Assembly: GCA_035500455.1 (NCBI GenBank)
Contig: DATJXG010000406.1
Coordinates: forward strand, 1-27,783
DNA: 27,783 nt
Reading direction: 5' to 3'
From: DATJXG01 sp035500455
GTDB lineage: Bacteria > Acidobacteriota > Terriglobia > Terriglobales > Acidobacteriaceae
Shown here: in pieces, positions 15,340 to 23,352 of the stretch
Position numbering within the stretch: the first letter of the stretch is position 1
Layout of the letters: the number at the start of each line of letters is the position of its first letter
The notes under the pieces: generated by a model
What the model was told of the DNA's origin: nothing
What the model saw: only the letters and a program-made list of their open reading frames with translations
Databases searched by the model: none
Made by a program: the position numbers and the translations under genes

Positions 15340-15355
15340 TGAAACTCGCTTGCCA
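15340..15355 (-). promoter_or_regulatory. Candidate sigma-54 promoter for flgE
   Basis: The minus strand reads TGGCAAGCGAGTTTCA. Ten of the twelve defined positions of TGGCACG-N4-TTGCA match; the exceptions are A for C at position 6 and T for G in the -12 GC. The predicted start near 15329 leaves a 33-base leader with AGGAG before the flgE ATG. Confidence 0.5.
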
Positions 15356-15381
15356 AAATCGAACCGCGCTTTACCCCGCCC

Positions 15382-15663
15382 TTAGGAACCTTGTGTCGCG
15401 CTCGTTCCAGTCGTGGGTGCCTCGAGTCCCTGCAGCCCCTGGTTGATCTGGATCAGTTGATCGAGCTGGCTGATGGAGACGATCTGCTGCACCATCTGGC
15501 TGGGATCGAGCGGCGAAGTCGGGTCCTGCGACTTCAACTCCGCCGAGAGCATGCTGATGAACAGGCTCGTGGGATCGCCCAGCGAACCGTTGCTGGAACT
15601 CGAAGTGGGCGTCGTACTCGTGGTGCCCGTCGTTGTCGTGTTGTCGAATGGTGTTACCTGCAT
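15382..15663 (-). CDS. flgD: FlgD, hook-capping scaffold (minimal form)
   Basis: FlgD caps the growing hook and is discarded later. This protein has only 93 residues. It contains a low-complexity Thr/Ser N-terminus and the conserved FlgD segment LGDPTSLFISMLSAELKSQD followed by PTSPLDPSQMVQQIVSISQL and DQLIQINQGL. The C-terminal FlgD Ig-like and tudor-like domains found in most FlgD proteins (often over 200 residues in total) are missing, and no continuation is seen before flgE. AGGAGG precedes the ATG. It lies between fliK and flgE, as expected. Confidence 0.9.
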   Translation of the reverse strand: MQVTPFDNTTTTGTTSTTPTSSSSNGSLGDPTSLFISMLSAELKSQDPTSPLDPSQMVQQIVSISQLDQLIQINQGLQGLEAPTTGTSATQGS

Positions 15664-15690
15664 TGCTTTCCTCCTGATTTCCTCTGCGCG

Positions 15691-17310
15691 CTAGATTCGA
15701 ATATCCAGCCCGCTGCTTCCCTCTCTCACTTCCTCTGGAGACAAAATGCTCTCGATGTGGCCCGCGGCTATGCCGCCCCCCTGGGGGGTCGAGTAGAACT
15801 GCTGCGGGCTGCGCGAGTCGCCCTGAAATCCCCCGGCCGGCGCTCCCTCGTGGCGCACCGTCAGTGAGGCCAGCGAGAAATCGCTCTGCTGCAGCTTCTG
15901 CTGTAAGGCCGGCAAATCATTGGTCAAGATATGGCCTAAGTCGCGGTGTTCCACGGAAATTTCCGCCTTCAATTGCTGATCGTGCATCTGGGTGCGGATT
16001 TCCACGTTGCCGAAATCTCCCACCCGCATTCCCACCTTCATCTCCGATCGTCCCAGTTCGTTCAGCAACGATGTGGAGTGCACCAGCGAAGCCGGCTGCG
16101 TGAATTCATTGTTCGCAGCCTCCGCCGCCGCGGCCGCCGCCTGCGGGTTCGCCGGAAGTGTCGCAGCATCAGCGGAACTGGCCGCCTGCTTTACATCCGA
16201 GCTAGAAGCTGAAGGATCGGGCGCAACTCGCGCCGCCGCGTCCGTCACATCGTGTCCCGCCGGTTTCGCTTGAGTCGCATCAACCTGGGCCGTAACCTCG
16301 GTGCCCTTGGCTGGACTGAATTCGTTATTCTTCTTCGGCGAGTTCTGCCCGGAGCCAGCGTTGCGCTCGTTGCCGCCGGCGGTTTCACCGGCACTCTTGA
16401 CCGGCGCATGAGCACCCGCGATCTGGGTTGCTCCCGGCAGTTTACTGCTGGCCCCATGTCCACTCACGGACTTGAGCGTCGCTTCTTTGCCCGATTGCAC
16501 CACCGCCTGGCTCACTGCGGACTTGACCAGCGTGTTCACGGCATCTTTCGCGGCATGCTCCTGGATCGCTGAGTTCACGGTAGTACCCACGGCAGGAAGA
16601 ACTCCTGACGGCTGATCGGCGGTTCCCTCTACAGATTGATCCGCCTTCACTGCTGTCTGTCCCTGATGCAACTGCACCGCGCCTGCCTGACCCGCCGCCT
16701 GCTTGTTGGGTGCAACGTTGAGATGGGAAGGCGCCGACGCGTTCGCATCAGCCTTGACGGCAGTGGCCACCGCTGCTTGAAGAGCATTCATGGCTTCGAG
16801 CGCCGAAGCAGCTGCAGCGGGACTGTTTTCCGTGCTGTCGCCGTCCGCCTTGAAATTCGTATTTGCCGCGGATCCATCAAGACCTTGCGGCTTCACCTGA
16901 AGGCCGGACGCATCACCAGGAGCTGAATTCGGCGTTATTGTTTTCGGAGAAGCTGCCACAACGTTAGCCTTCTGAGGTGGTGCACCGGACTTCGTTGCCT
17001 GCGGCACCACCGGGCCCGGGACGGTCTGAGTGTTAGATCCCTGGCTGCTCGCTTTCCCCGACTCATCTTGCCGCTTGGTCTCGCTATTCGCCCGCGTCCG
17101 CGAACTGGCCCCCTTCGTACTCCGGCCGGAATCGTTCGCATCACGCTGCGGCGTGGCAGCCTGGCTCGCTGGAGTGCTCCCCTCGTCCTGCGCCGTCATC
17201 GGCGCGAGCAGCGCGGCGAAGTCTCCGGCCGACGCGGCTTGAGAAGCCGCCGGCGGGGCCGCTGGCATCGGGGTCGTGCTCGTAAGCATAGTTGCCGGGA
17301 CCAAGTCCAT
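15691..17310 (-). CDS. fliK: FliK, hook-length control protein
   Basis: FliK is the secreted molecular ruler that tells FlhB when the hook is long enough. The 539-residue protein has a long, low-complexity N-terminal part rich in Ala, Ser, Gln, Thr and Lys (ruler region), then a C-terminal Flg_hook domain (about residues 405-500): LVHSTSLLNELGRSEMKVGM, RVGDFGNVEIRTQMHDQQLK, AEISVEHRDLGHILTNDLPA and LQQKLQQSDFSLASLTV. The domain and position before flgD make the call secure. The ATG at 17310 has GGAG only 2 bases upstream; ATG 17289 is possible. A candidate sigma-54 promoter lies at 17331-17346. Confidence 0.95.
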   Translation of the reverse strand: MDLVPATMLTSTTPMPAAPPAASQAASAGDFAALLAPMTAQDEGSTPASQAATPQRDANDSGRSTKGASSRTRANSETKRQDESGKASSQGSNTQTVPGPVVPQATKSGAPPQKANVVAASPKTITPNSAPGDASGLQVKPQGLDGSAANTNFKADGDSTENSPAAAASALEAMNALQAAVATAVKADANASAPSHLNVAPNKQAAGQAGAVQLHQGQTAVKADQSVEGTADQPSGVLPAVGTTVNSAIQEHAAKDAVNTLVKSAVSQAVVQSGKEATLKSVSGHGASSKLPGATQIAGAHAPVKSAGETAGGNERNAGSGQNSPKKNNEFSPAKGTEVTAQVDATQAKPAGHDVTDAAARVAPDPSASSSDVKQAASSADAATLPANPQAAAAAAEAANNEFTQPASLVHSTSLLNELGRSEMKVGMRVGDFGNVEIRTQMHDQQLKAEISVEHRDLGHILTNDLPALQQKLQQSDFSLASLTVRHEGAPAGGFQGDSRSPQQFYSTPQGGGIAAGHIESILSPEEVREGSSGLDIRI

Positions 17311-17330
17311 ATCTCCGCGACCTTCGTATA

Positions 17331-17346
17331 AGCACGCCTGCCGCCA
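17331..17346 (-). promoter_or_regulatory. Candidate sigma-54 promoter for fliK-flgD
   Basis: The minus strand reads TGGCGGCAGGCGTGCT: GG, 10 bases, GC, with TGGC intact. It shares the 11-mer GGCAGGCGTGC with the flgF promoter candidate. The predicted start near 17320 gives a short 10-base leader before ATG 17310. Confidence 0.5.
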
Positions 17347-17395
17347 GAGTTCCGTCTTCGGGAACGTCCCAGATTGAAAATTTGTCGTTGAAAGC

Positions 17396-17423
17396 TAAAG
17401 ACTTGTGCCCTTGGCGCCGATAA
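17396..17423 (+). promoter_or_regulatory. Candidate sigma-28 promoter on the plus strand (fliJ-fliK gap)
   Basis: On the plus strand TAAAG (17396-17400) is followed 15 bases later by an exact GCCGATAA (17416-17423), the sigma-28 -10 element. The spacing is one base longer than the enterobacterial consensus. A transcript would start near 17430 and run antisense into fliJ. No protein gene is evident downstream on this strand. Confidence 0.35.
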
Positions 17424-17479
17424 ACATTGAAGTTACTTTGCGAGGATTGTGGCCCTGGGCAAGGACTGCCCGGTTGCCG

Positions 17480-17498
17480 ATAGGCAAACTCTGCCTAT
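17480..17498. promoter_or_regulatory. Palindrome TAGGCA-N5-TGCCTA, candidate activator site upstream of fliK
   Basis: A perfect 7-bp inverted repeat, ATAGGCA and TGCCTAT, with a 5-base spacer (AACTC), overlaps the fliJ stop codon. Its centre lies about 169 bases upstream of the predicted fliK transcription start, a normal distance for a sigma-54 enhancer. The same 6-base half-sites with the same spacing occur at 26400-26418. Its geometry equals that of NtrC-type sites. It could also fold as an RNA hairpin. Confidence 0.5.
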
Positions 17499-17935
17499 TG
17501 CTTGTGCTGCAGCCGCAGCAGGAATAGTTCGTCGCGCTCCCGCTGCTCGATTTTTCCCTGCTCCCGCTGATACCTATCAAGCTGCTGTTGTCGCAACTCT
17601 TCCAGTACGTCGCGCTTCTGCCGCGCCTTCCTGTAATTCTCCAGCTGTTCGCGGAGGGCCTTCTGCGCTTCGTGCAGTTTTTTCTGCAGCTGCAAACGGC
17701 GGTCTTCCAGCGCCTTGGCCTCTTCGATCGCCATTTGCAATTGGAAACCTGTGGTTCCCCGCTTCAGCTCATCCGCCTGCTGCTCGTGATTCCGAACAAT
17801 GTTCTGCGCCACCTCCCACAGCTTGCCCTGCGCAGTTGCAAGTTCGGCATAGCGCCGCTCCAGCAGCAACAGTTCGCGCTGCTCCAGCTTTTCGCGGATG
17901 TTGAGCACGCTGGCGAGAGAAAAGCGGAAAGGCAT
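17495..17935 (-). CDS. fliJ: FliJ, export chaperone/ATPase stalk
   Basis: FliJ is the coiled-coil stalk that links the FliI ATPase ring to FlhA. The 146-residue protein begins MPFRFSLASVLNIREKLEQR and is a nearly continuous charged heptad-rich helix pair (ELLLLERRYAELATAQGKLW, EEAKALEDRRLQLQKKLHEA, LEELRQQQLDRYQREQGKIE). The N-terminal F.F.L..VL..R..LE pattern is typical of FliJ. Position directly after fliI (22 bases) supports it. Confidence 0.93.
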   Translation of the reverse strand: MPFRFSLASVLNIREKLEQRELLLLERRYAELATAQGKLWEVAQNIVRNHEQQADELKRGTTGFQLQMAIEEAKALEDRRLQLQKKLHEAQKALREQLENYRKARQKRDVLEELRQQQLDRYQREQGKIEQRERDELFLLRLQHKQ

Positions 17936-17957
17936 GGGTGATATGGTGGCGACTCTG

Positions 17958-19265
17958 TTATCCCGGCAGCGCCATCAGTCGAGCCTGCGTGTCGGCCAGT
18001 CCGGCCAGTTCATGCCGCCCTTGCTGCAGGAAGGAAGTAATCGGCGGCACCGCCGCTACAGCTTTATCCAGCACGGGATCGCTGCCTGGCTGATACGCGC
18101 CGATGCGAATTAAATCTTCGGAACGGTTATAGGCGGAAAGCAGCAGCCGCAGACTCCTGACCTTCTCCAGGTGCGGCTGTGAGCAGACGTTCGGCATGAG
18201 CCGGCTCAAGCTGTCAAGTACGGAAATCGCAGGATAATGCCCGCGCGCGCTCAGGTTGCGGTCGAGCACGATGTGCCCGTCGAGCAGCGAGCGCACCGTA
18301 TCCACCAGCGGGTCCTGCTGATCGTCGCCTTCCATCAACACGGTGTAGAACGCGGTGACGCTGCCGGTCGCGAATCGGCCGGCGCGTTCCACCAGCCGCG
18401 ACAGCATGCTCAACACGGAAGGTGTGTAACCTTTTGTAGTCGGAGGTTCTCCTGCCGCCAGGCCAATCTCGCGTTGCGCCATGGCGAAGCGCGTCAGCGA
18501 GTCCACTACCAGCAAGACGTTTTTTCCCTGGCGCGAAAAATATTCCGCCACGGTAGTCGCCGCCAAAGCCGCCCGCACCCGCAGCAATGGAGATTGGTCG
18601 GAGGTAGAAACAATCACCACCGAACGCTTCCGGCCCTCTTCTCCCAGTTCCTCGAGAAACTCACCTACTTCGCGGCCGCGCTCGCCCACCAGAGCAAGCA
18701 CCGTCAGATCGGCCGCGGTGCCTCGTGCCATCATCCCCAGCAGCGTGCTCTTGCCCACGCCGCTGCCGCCAAAAATGCCGATACGCTGTCCGCGCCCGCA
18801 GGTGAGAAAGGCATCCACCGCGCGAATCCCGCACGCCAGCGGCTCGCGAATCGGTGTGCGCTCCAACGGCAGCGGCGCCGCGCCATCGAGGCGCAGCTTA
18901 AGCTTGGCGCGGTATTCGCCCCGGGAATCGAGCGGGTCCCCGGTGGCGTCCACCACTCTTCCCAACAATTCCGGCCCCACCCGGAGCGTGGGCGTAGCTC
19001 CCCAGGTGATGATGGGATCGCCAAAGCGCACGCCCTGCGGCTTCTGCAGCGGCATCGCCAGGACGACCGAATCGCGAAATCCGACAATCTCTCCCGAGAG
19101 ATGCGCCCCCGTGGAACTGACGATCTCGCAGCATTCGCCCACGGAACAGAATGGCCCCTGCGATTCCACCAGATTGCCCACCACCTGGCTGACGTGGCCC
19201 TCCCACCGCAGGGTTGAGGCCGTACGCAGCCAATTGAAGTACGGCGCGAGAGAAGCTTGCATCAT
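17958..19265 (-). CDS. fliI: FliI, flagellum-specific export ATPase
   Basis: FliI is the ATPase of the flagellar export apparatus, related to F1-beta. The 435-residue protein has the Walker A motif GGSGVGKST at about residues 166-174, the Walker B region GKNVLLVVDSLTRFAMAQRE, the family signature EIGLAAGEPPTTKGYTPSVL, and DGHIVLDRNLSARGHYPAIS. The ATG overlaps the fliH stop by 4 bases; the second codon is also ATG. The order fliH-fliI-fliJ is standard. Confidence 0.98.
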   Translation of the reverse strand: MMQASLAPYFNWLRTASTLRWEGHVSQVVGNLVESQGPFCSVGECCEIVSSTGAHLSGEIVGFRDSVVLAMPLQKPQGVRFGDPIITWGATPTLRVGPELLGRVVDATGDPLDSRGEYRAKLKLRLDGAAPLPLERTPIREPLACGIRAVDAFLTCGRGQRIGIFGGSGVGKSTLLGMMARGTAADLTVLALVGERGREVGEFLEELGEEGRKRSVVIVSTSDQSPLLRVRAALAATTVAEYFSRQGKNVLLVVDSLTRFAMAQREIGLAAGEPPTTKGYTPSVLSMLSRLVERAGRFATGSVTAFYTVLMEGDDQQDPLVDTVRSLLDGHIVLDRNLSARGHYPAISVLDSLSRLMPNVCSQPHLEKVRSLRLLLSAYNRSEDLIRIGAYQPGSDPVLDKAVAAVPPITSFLQQGRHELAGLADTQARLMALPG

Positions 19266-19909
19266 TCTGACTCCGGCTTTAATGCCAGCAGATCGAACAG
19301 CCCATTCTCGATCTCTTTGAATTGCTCACTGAGTCCGATTTCAGTGCGCCCCAGCTCAGTTTCGAGAATGCAATTGCCGGCTGCGACCGCCTCATCGGCG
19401 AGCACCTCGAGCGCGGCCTTGCCCTCGCGATGCGGAGCCAGCTCGTTTTGCCACATCTCCGCCTCCGCCGGGTGTACCCTGACCCGGACTCCCGTGCTCT
19501 GGTGCAGCTTCTCGAGCACACCCCGCGCCAGCTTCGGGGTAAGCAACGGATCGGCCTCTGCCTCGCGCTGTAGAATTTTCGAAGCGATGGCGAGCGCCAG
19601 CTGTACAACCTCTAGCTCAGTTCGCGAATAGTAGTCGGCAACCTCCGACTTAAAGCGCAGAATTGCCTGCGTGATTCGCACCCGCTCTTCCGCCAGTTGG
19701 ACCGCGCCGCGCGCTCGTTCTTTCTCTTCGCCTTCGCGTACGCCCTCAGCGTGGGCGCGTAGCAGCAACTGAGTGACTTCGTCGCCCTCGGCTGAGGTAT
19801 CACTGTCCGCCGCATCATCGGGATGTGCGCCGGCGATTTCCGGATAAGCAAAGTTCTCCACCGGCGCCGGCGCCGAAGGTGGGAAGAAGCTCTTATACGA
19901 GGAACTCAT
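19262..19909 (-). CDS. fliH: FliH, export ATPase regulator
   Basis: FliH binds FliI and anchors it at the C ring. The 215-residue protein has a variable acidic N-terminus, a charged helical middle (EGVREGEEKERARGAVQLAE, ERVRITQAILRFKSEVADYY) and a FliH/V-ATPase-E-like C-terminal domain (VVQLALAIASKILQREAEAD, VHPAEAEMWQNELAP, AAGNCILETELGRTEIGLSE). It overlaps the end of fliG by 17 bases, with AAGGGG 3 bases before its ATG, and its stop overlaps the fliI start. Confidence 0.94.
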   Translation of the reverse strand: MSSSYKSFFPPSAPAPVENFAYPEIAGAHPDDAADSDTSAEGDEVTQLLLRAHAEGVREGEEKERARGAVQLAEERVRITQAILRFKSEVADYYSRTELEVVQLALAIASKILQREAEADPLLTPKLARGVLEKLHQSTGVRVRVHPAEAEMWQNELAPHREGKAALEVLADEAVAAGNCILETELGRTEIGLSEQFKEIENGLFDLLALKPESE

Positions 19910-20921
19910 CGTCCCCTTCCATCTTCAGCACCAGCTTGCCTTCGGATTCCAGCTTGCGCGCCGTGGCTACCGCGTCTTCCTGCGCCTTGGCTACTTCCTT
20001 GGCGCGGACCGGCCCCAGGACTTCCATGTCTTCTTTCAGCATCTCCACCGCGCGCGACGACATGGCGCGGAAAATATGGTTTTTCAATTCCTCGCTCGCG
20101 CCCTTGAGGGCCAAGCCGAGAGTTTTCTTGTCCACCGCGCCCACCCACTCGCGCAGTGAAGCCTCGGGCAAGCCCAGGAAATCCTCGAAGGTAAACATCA
20201 GGTTGCGTATGCCGACCGCCAGCTTCGGTTCTTCGCGCTCGATCGCCTCCAGAATGCTGCCCGCGGCGGCGGAATCCATGCGGTTCATCAGTTCGGCGAC
20301 GCTCTTCACCCCCGAATACGACTGCCGGTTCTGTTCGCCTAGCGATTGCACTTTCTTTTTCAGCACTGAGGCAATGCGTTTCACCATGTCGGGGGAAAAC
20401 TGCCGCAGTTCGGCCAGGCGCCGCACCGCGTTGGAGCGAATGTTATCCGGCAGTTTGAGCAGCACTGCCGACGCTACCTTCGACTCCAGATGCGCCAGCA
20501 CCAAGGCGATGGTCTGCGGGTGCTCCTCCTCCAGAAATTTCGCCAGCTGATTGGGATCCACGCCCCGCGCCCAGGCGAATTGCGCGCTGCCGTTTTCGCT
20601 GGCCAGCGCGATCTTGCGCAGCACCACGCTGCTGGCTTCCTCGCCAAAAGTCTTGGAAAGCAATCCCTTCACGTAGCCTGGGCCGCCCCAGGCCTTGGCG
20701 GTGTCACTGTTCGCCGTGTGGTGGAATTCTTCCAGAATCTCGTGGGCCACCTCGGCTGGAACGTTCTCCAGCGTGACCAGTTCTTCGGCGATGGCCTGCA
20801 CGTCGCTTTCGGGCAACTGCCGCAGCACCGCGCTCGCGGCCTCCTCGCCCAGGACGGCCAGCAGCACCGCTACTTTGCGCGGTCCGGAAACGCGGGATGA
20901 TTGCGCGGACGCCGCGCTCAT
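19893..20921 (-). CDS. fliG: FliG, flagellar motor switch protein
   Basis: FliG sits on the MS ring and takes part in torque generation. The 342-residue protein shows the three FliG regions: an N-terminal part (RKVAVLLAVLGEEAASAVLR), a middle part with EEEHPQTIALVLAHLESKVA and SAVLLKLPDNIRSNAVRRLA, and a C-terminal part with FTFEDFLGLPEASLREWVGA, KKTLGLALKGASEELKNHIF and RAMSSRAVEMLKEDMEVLGP, the charged torque helix region. The start overlaps the fliF stop by 4 bases. Confidence 0.98.
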   Translation of the reverse strand: MSAASAQSSRVSGPRKVAVLLAVLGEEAASAVLRQLPESDVQAIAEELVTLENVPAEVAHEILEEFHHTANSDTAKAWGGPGYVKGLLSKTFGEEASSVVLRKIALASENGSAQFAWARGVDPNQLAKFLEEEHPQTIALVLAHLESKVASAVLLKLPDNIRSNAVRRLAELRQFSPDMVKRIASVLKKKVQSLGEQNRQSYSGVKSVAELMNRMDSAAAGSILEAIEREEPKLAVGIRNLMFTFEDFLGLPEASLREWVGAVDKKTLGLALKGASEELKNHIFRAMSSRAVEMLKEDMEVLGPVRAKEVAKAQEDAVATARKLESEGKLVLKMEGDDEFLV

Positions 20922-22504
20922 TGCCCGCCCTCACGCAGCCAGGCCTGCACCAGCCGTCCCGCTGATCCGGGCTCGGCCTTGACCTTGTCCGCCAGTTGTT
21001 TGCGCAGCACTACCGCCCGCTGGCCGTCAATTTCGCCTGTAACCGCCGTAGGGATTTGCGTCTGCAGCCTGGGCGCGGTGGCAATTTGCTGCGGCAATTC
21101 ACGGAAGGTCGTGAGTACCTGCTTCTTCACCGGCCGCAGCACCAGCCAGTAAGCGAAGAGAAAGAGGGCCAGCAATGCGACGTAACGCAGCACACTCGAC
21201 CAATTCATCAACAGCACGCGAACTTTCTCGGAAACTCCCGGCTTCGCCATCTCTGCCGCTTCCTGCGCCTCGCGGAAGGAGATGTTCTGTACCGCCACCA
21301 CATCGCCGCGAGTGGCATCGAAGCCGATCGCCGCCTTAGCCAGGTCTTCAATCTGCTTCAACTCTTCGGGGGTGCGCTTGCGCCGCGTCTCGGTGCGCTT
21401 GCCATTCACTTCTTTGACCTCTACCGCGTCATCCACGACCAGAGCCGCCGAAATGCGATGCACCCGCCCCGCCGGCTCGAGAATCCGCTTGGTGACCTTG
21501 CTCACCACATAGCTGTTGGCTTCGCTGTGCGTCACCTGCGAGGTGTCATCGGTATCGGCGGTCTGCTTTGCGTCCCCGCTGCCTCCCGGAACATTGCTCG
21601 AAGTTCCAGGGACGCCGCCGTCCGCCGGCCCGCCTACCTGCTCATCGGACTTCTGCGTCGAAACCGCCACCGCCGACTTTGGATCGTACGTCTCGGAATT
21701 TTCCTCGCTGGTGCTGGGATCGTAATCCACATTCACGCTGGCCCGTACCCGGTCCGGCCCGACCACTGGTATCAGCGTGTCCATCAGCCGCGCCGTCATC
21801 GTCTTTTCCATATCGCCTTCCGGCGAAAGCGGATCGTGCTTGGGCAGGCTGGACGGCATGTTGCTGTTCGCGTCCACAATCGTTACGTTTTCCGGACGCA
21901 GCGTATCCACCGCACCGGAGACCAGACGCGCCAGCGACATCTGCAACTCCGGCGTAATCTGTCCCGACTTCATGTTGAGAATGACCGACGCCTTGGCCTC
22001 GCGCTGCCGGTCCACGAAGAGCGAATCCGAAGGCATCACTAGGTGCACTCGCGCGCTCTCTACGCCGTTCAACGTTTGAATCGTCCGCTCCAGTTCGCCT
22101 TCGAGCGCCCGCTGATAGTTCACCTTCTCGTCGAATTCGGTTTCTCCCCAGTTCATCTTGTCGAACAATTCGAAACCCAGCCGCCCGCTGTGTGGCATAC
22201 CTTGCGAGGCCATCTGCAGACGGGCATTGTCCAGCTTGTCGGAGGGAACGCTGACGGTTTTTCCGTCCGGGCTAACCTGGGCTTCAATATTCTTGCCGGC
22301 CAGTTGCGAAGCCAGGCTCTGCGCGTCCGCCTGCTCCATATTTGTGTATAGTGGCTTGTAATCCGGCTTGCCGATCCAGTTCACGAACAGTGCGACCGTG
22401 GCCGCGGTCACCAAAGCGGCTGCCACTAAGGCCGCGCGCTGCTTCACGCTGAGGCCGGTCACCATGCTCTTGAGCTGGCCCATTACCTGTTCCCCGGACG
22501 CCAT
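20918..22504 (-). CDS. fliF: FliF, MS-ring protein
   Basis: FliF forms the MS ring in the inner membrane. The 528-residue protein has an N-terminal membrane helix (about residues 24-43), the periplasmic ring-building domain (KPLYTNMEQADAQSLASQLA, MNWGETEFDEKVNYQRALEG, ESARVHLVMPSDSLFVDRQR), a low-complexity Gly/Ser/Asp stretch (about 290-325), a second membrane helix near 435-455 (YVALLALFLFAYWLVLRPV) and a cytoplasmic FliG-binding tail (VLRKQLADKV, VQAWLREGGQ). It follows fliE by 33 bases. Confidence 0.98.
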   Translation of the reverse strand: MASGEQVMGQLKSMVTGLSVKQRAALVAAALVTAATVALFVNWIGKPDYKPLYTNMEQADAQSLASQLAGKNIEAQVSPDGKTVSVPSDKLDNARLQMASQGMPHSGRLGFELFDKMNWGETEFDEKVNYQRALEGELERTIQTLNGVESARVHLVMPSDSLFVDRQREAKASVILNMKSGQITPELQMSLARLVSGAVDTLRPENVTIVDANSNMPSSLPKHDPLSPEGDMEKTMTARLMDTLIPVVGPDRVRASVNVDYDPSTSEENSETYDPKSAVAVSTQKSDEQVGGPADGGVPGTSSNVPGGSGDAKQTADTDDTSQVTHSEANSYVVSKVTKRILEPAGRVHRISAALVVDDAVEVKEVNGKRTETRRKRTPEELKQIEDLAKAAIGFDATRGDVVAVQNISFREAQEAAEMAKPGVSEKVRVLLMNWSSVLRYVALLALFLFAYWLVLRPVKKQVLTTFRELPQQIATAPRLQTQIPTAVTGEIDGQRAVVLRKQLADKVKAEPGSAGRLVQAWLREGGQ

Positions 22505-22537
22505 GTGCTGTCTGCTTTCTCCTCGCCCCTATTTCGT

Positions 22538-22867
22538 CTAGAACTGCAACTTCGAGATTTCCTCGTACGCATTCACGATCTTGTTGCGCACCTGCATCAT
22601 CAGCTGGAACGCCACATCCGCTTTTTCCACAGCGATCATCACGTTGTGAATGTCCTGGCGGTCGCCCTGCAGCAGGCCCTGCATCTGCTGCTGGGCGCTG
22701 GTGTGCACCATCTCGACCTTGTCGATCGCGTCCGACAGAGTCGAGCCGAAGTCTCCCTGCTCTCCAGCCGGGGAACTGGAGGGGGAAGAAAGCGGGCTCG
22801 ATAAGGACGAATTCGAAACTCCGGTCTGTCCGGGCAACCACGGCGTGATACTGGAAAAATTGCTCAT
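22538..22867 (-). CDS. fliE: FliE, MS-ring/rod junction protein
   Basis: FliE links the MS ring to the rod and is among the first exported proteins. The 109-residue protein has a Ser/Pro-rich N-terminus and the conserved C-terminal region FGSTLSDAIDKVEMVHTSAQ, GDRQDIHNVMIAVEKADVAF and QLMMQVRNKIVNAYEEISKL. Length and motif are typical. It follows flgC by 36 bases; this gap contains the direct repeat CATAACGA twice but no obvious promoter. Confidence 0.96.
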   Translation of the reverse strand: MSNFSSITPWLPGQTGVSNSSLSSPLSSPSSSPAGEQGDFGSTLSDAIDKVEMVHTSAQQQMQGLLQGDRQDIHNVMIAVEKADVAFQLMMQVRNKIVNAYEEISKLQF

Positions 22868-22903
22868 AAATTTTCTGCCCTATCGTTATGGCTGAAGCTC
22901 TCG

Positions 22904-23350
22904 TTATGCCTGAAGAATGTCCAGCGCCTGCTGCAGCATCTGCTTGGTAGCGTTCACCGCCGACGCGTTCAGTTCGTAAGCCCGCGTCGCGCCCATCAGG
23001 TCCACCATTTCCTGAATCGGATTGATGTTGGGGTAGGCCACATATCCCTGCGCGTTGGCGTCGGGATTTCCCGGCTCATAGCGCATCTGCGGCGGCGTGG
23101 GGTCCTGCACCACGCGCGCGATCCGCACCGAGGGCGCGGAGCTTAGCGGCCCGGAAGAAAGCTGATTGAGCGCCAGTTGAAAGGGAAACATCTTGGTGCT
23201 GGCGAACACGACTTCCTTGCGCCGGTAAGGACCGCCCTCAGGCGTGCGCGTAGTGCTGGCGTTGGCCATGTTGGCGGCCACAACTTCCGCCCGTTGGCGT
23301 TCCGCCGAAAGCGCCGAGCTGCTGATTTCGAGCATGGAAAACGTGCTCAT
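22904..23350 (-). CDS. flgC: FlgC, proximal rod protein
   Basis: FlgC is a proximal rod subunit. The 148-residue protein has the N-terminal axial motif (MLEISSSALSAERQRAEVVA, ANMANASTTRTPEGGPYRRK), a middle segment YEPGNPDANAQGYVAYPNIN and the C-terminal motif PIQEMVDLMGATRAYELNAS followed by AVNATKQMLQQALDI. It starts 2 bases after the flgB stop and precedes fliE, the classic flgB-flgC-fliE order. Confidence 0.97.
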   Translation of the reverse strand: MSTFSMLEISSSALSAERQRAEVVAANMANASTTRTPEGGPYRRKEVVFASTKMFPFQLALNQLSSGPLSSAPSVRIARVVQDPTPPQMRYEPGNPDANAQGYVAYPNINPIQEMVDLMGATRAYELNASAVNATKQMLQQALDILQA

Positions 23351-23352
23351 CG

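Noticed and set aside
17449..17471. GG-GC pair on the minus strand (CGGGCAGTCCTTGC) as another sigma-54 promoter upstream of fliK
   Set aside because: The gap between GG and GC is 9 bases rather than 10, and TGGCA is absent; the site at 17331-17346 fits better.
17395..17580. A 61-codon minus-strand frame across the end of fliJ and the fliJ-fliK gap
   Set aside because: It overlaps fliJ in another frame, has low-complexity Ser/Cys composition and no domain; the gap is better explained by regulatory signals.
22875..22900. Direct repeat CATAACGA twice between flgC and fliE as an operator
   Set aside because: The gap is 36 bases inside a tightly packed operon, the repeat is 8 bases, and no promoter or second occurrence supports a regulatory role.
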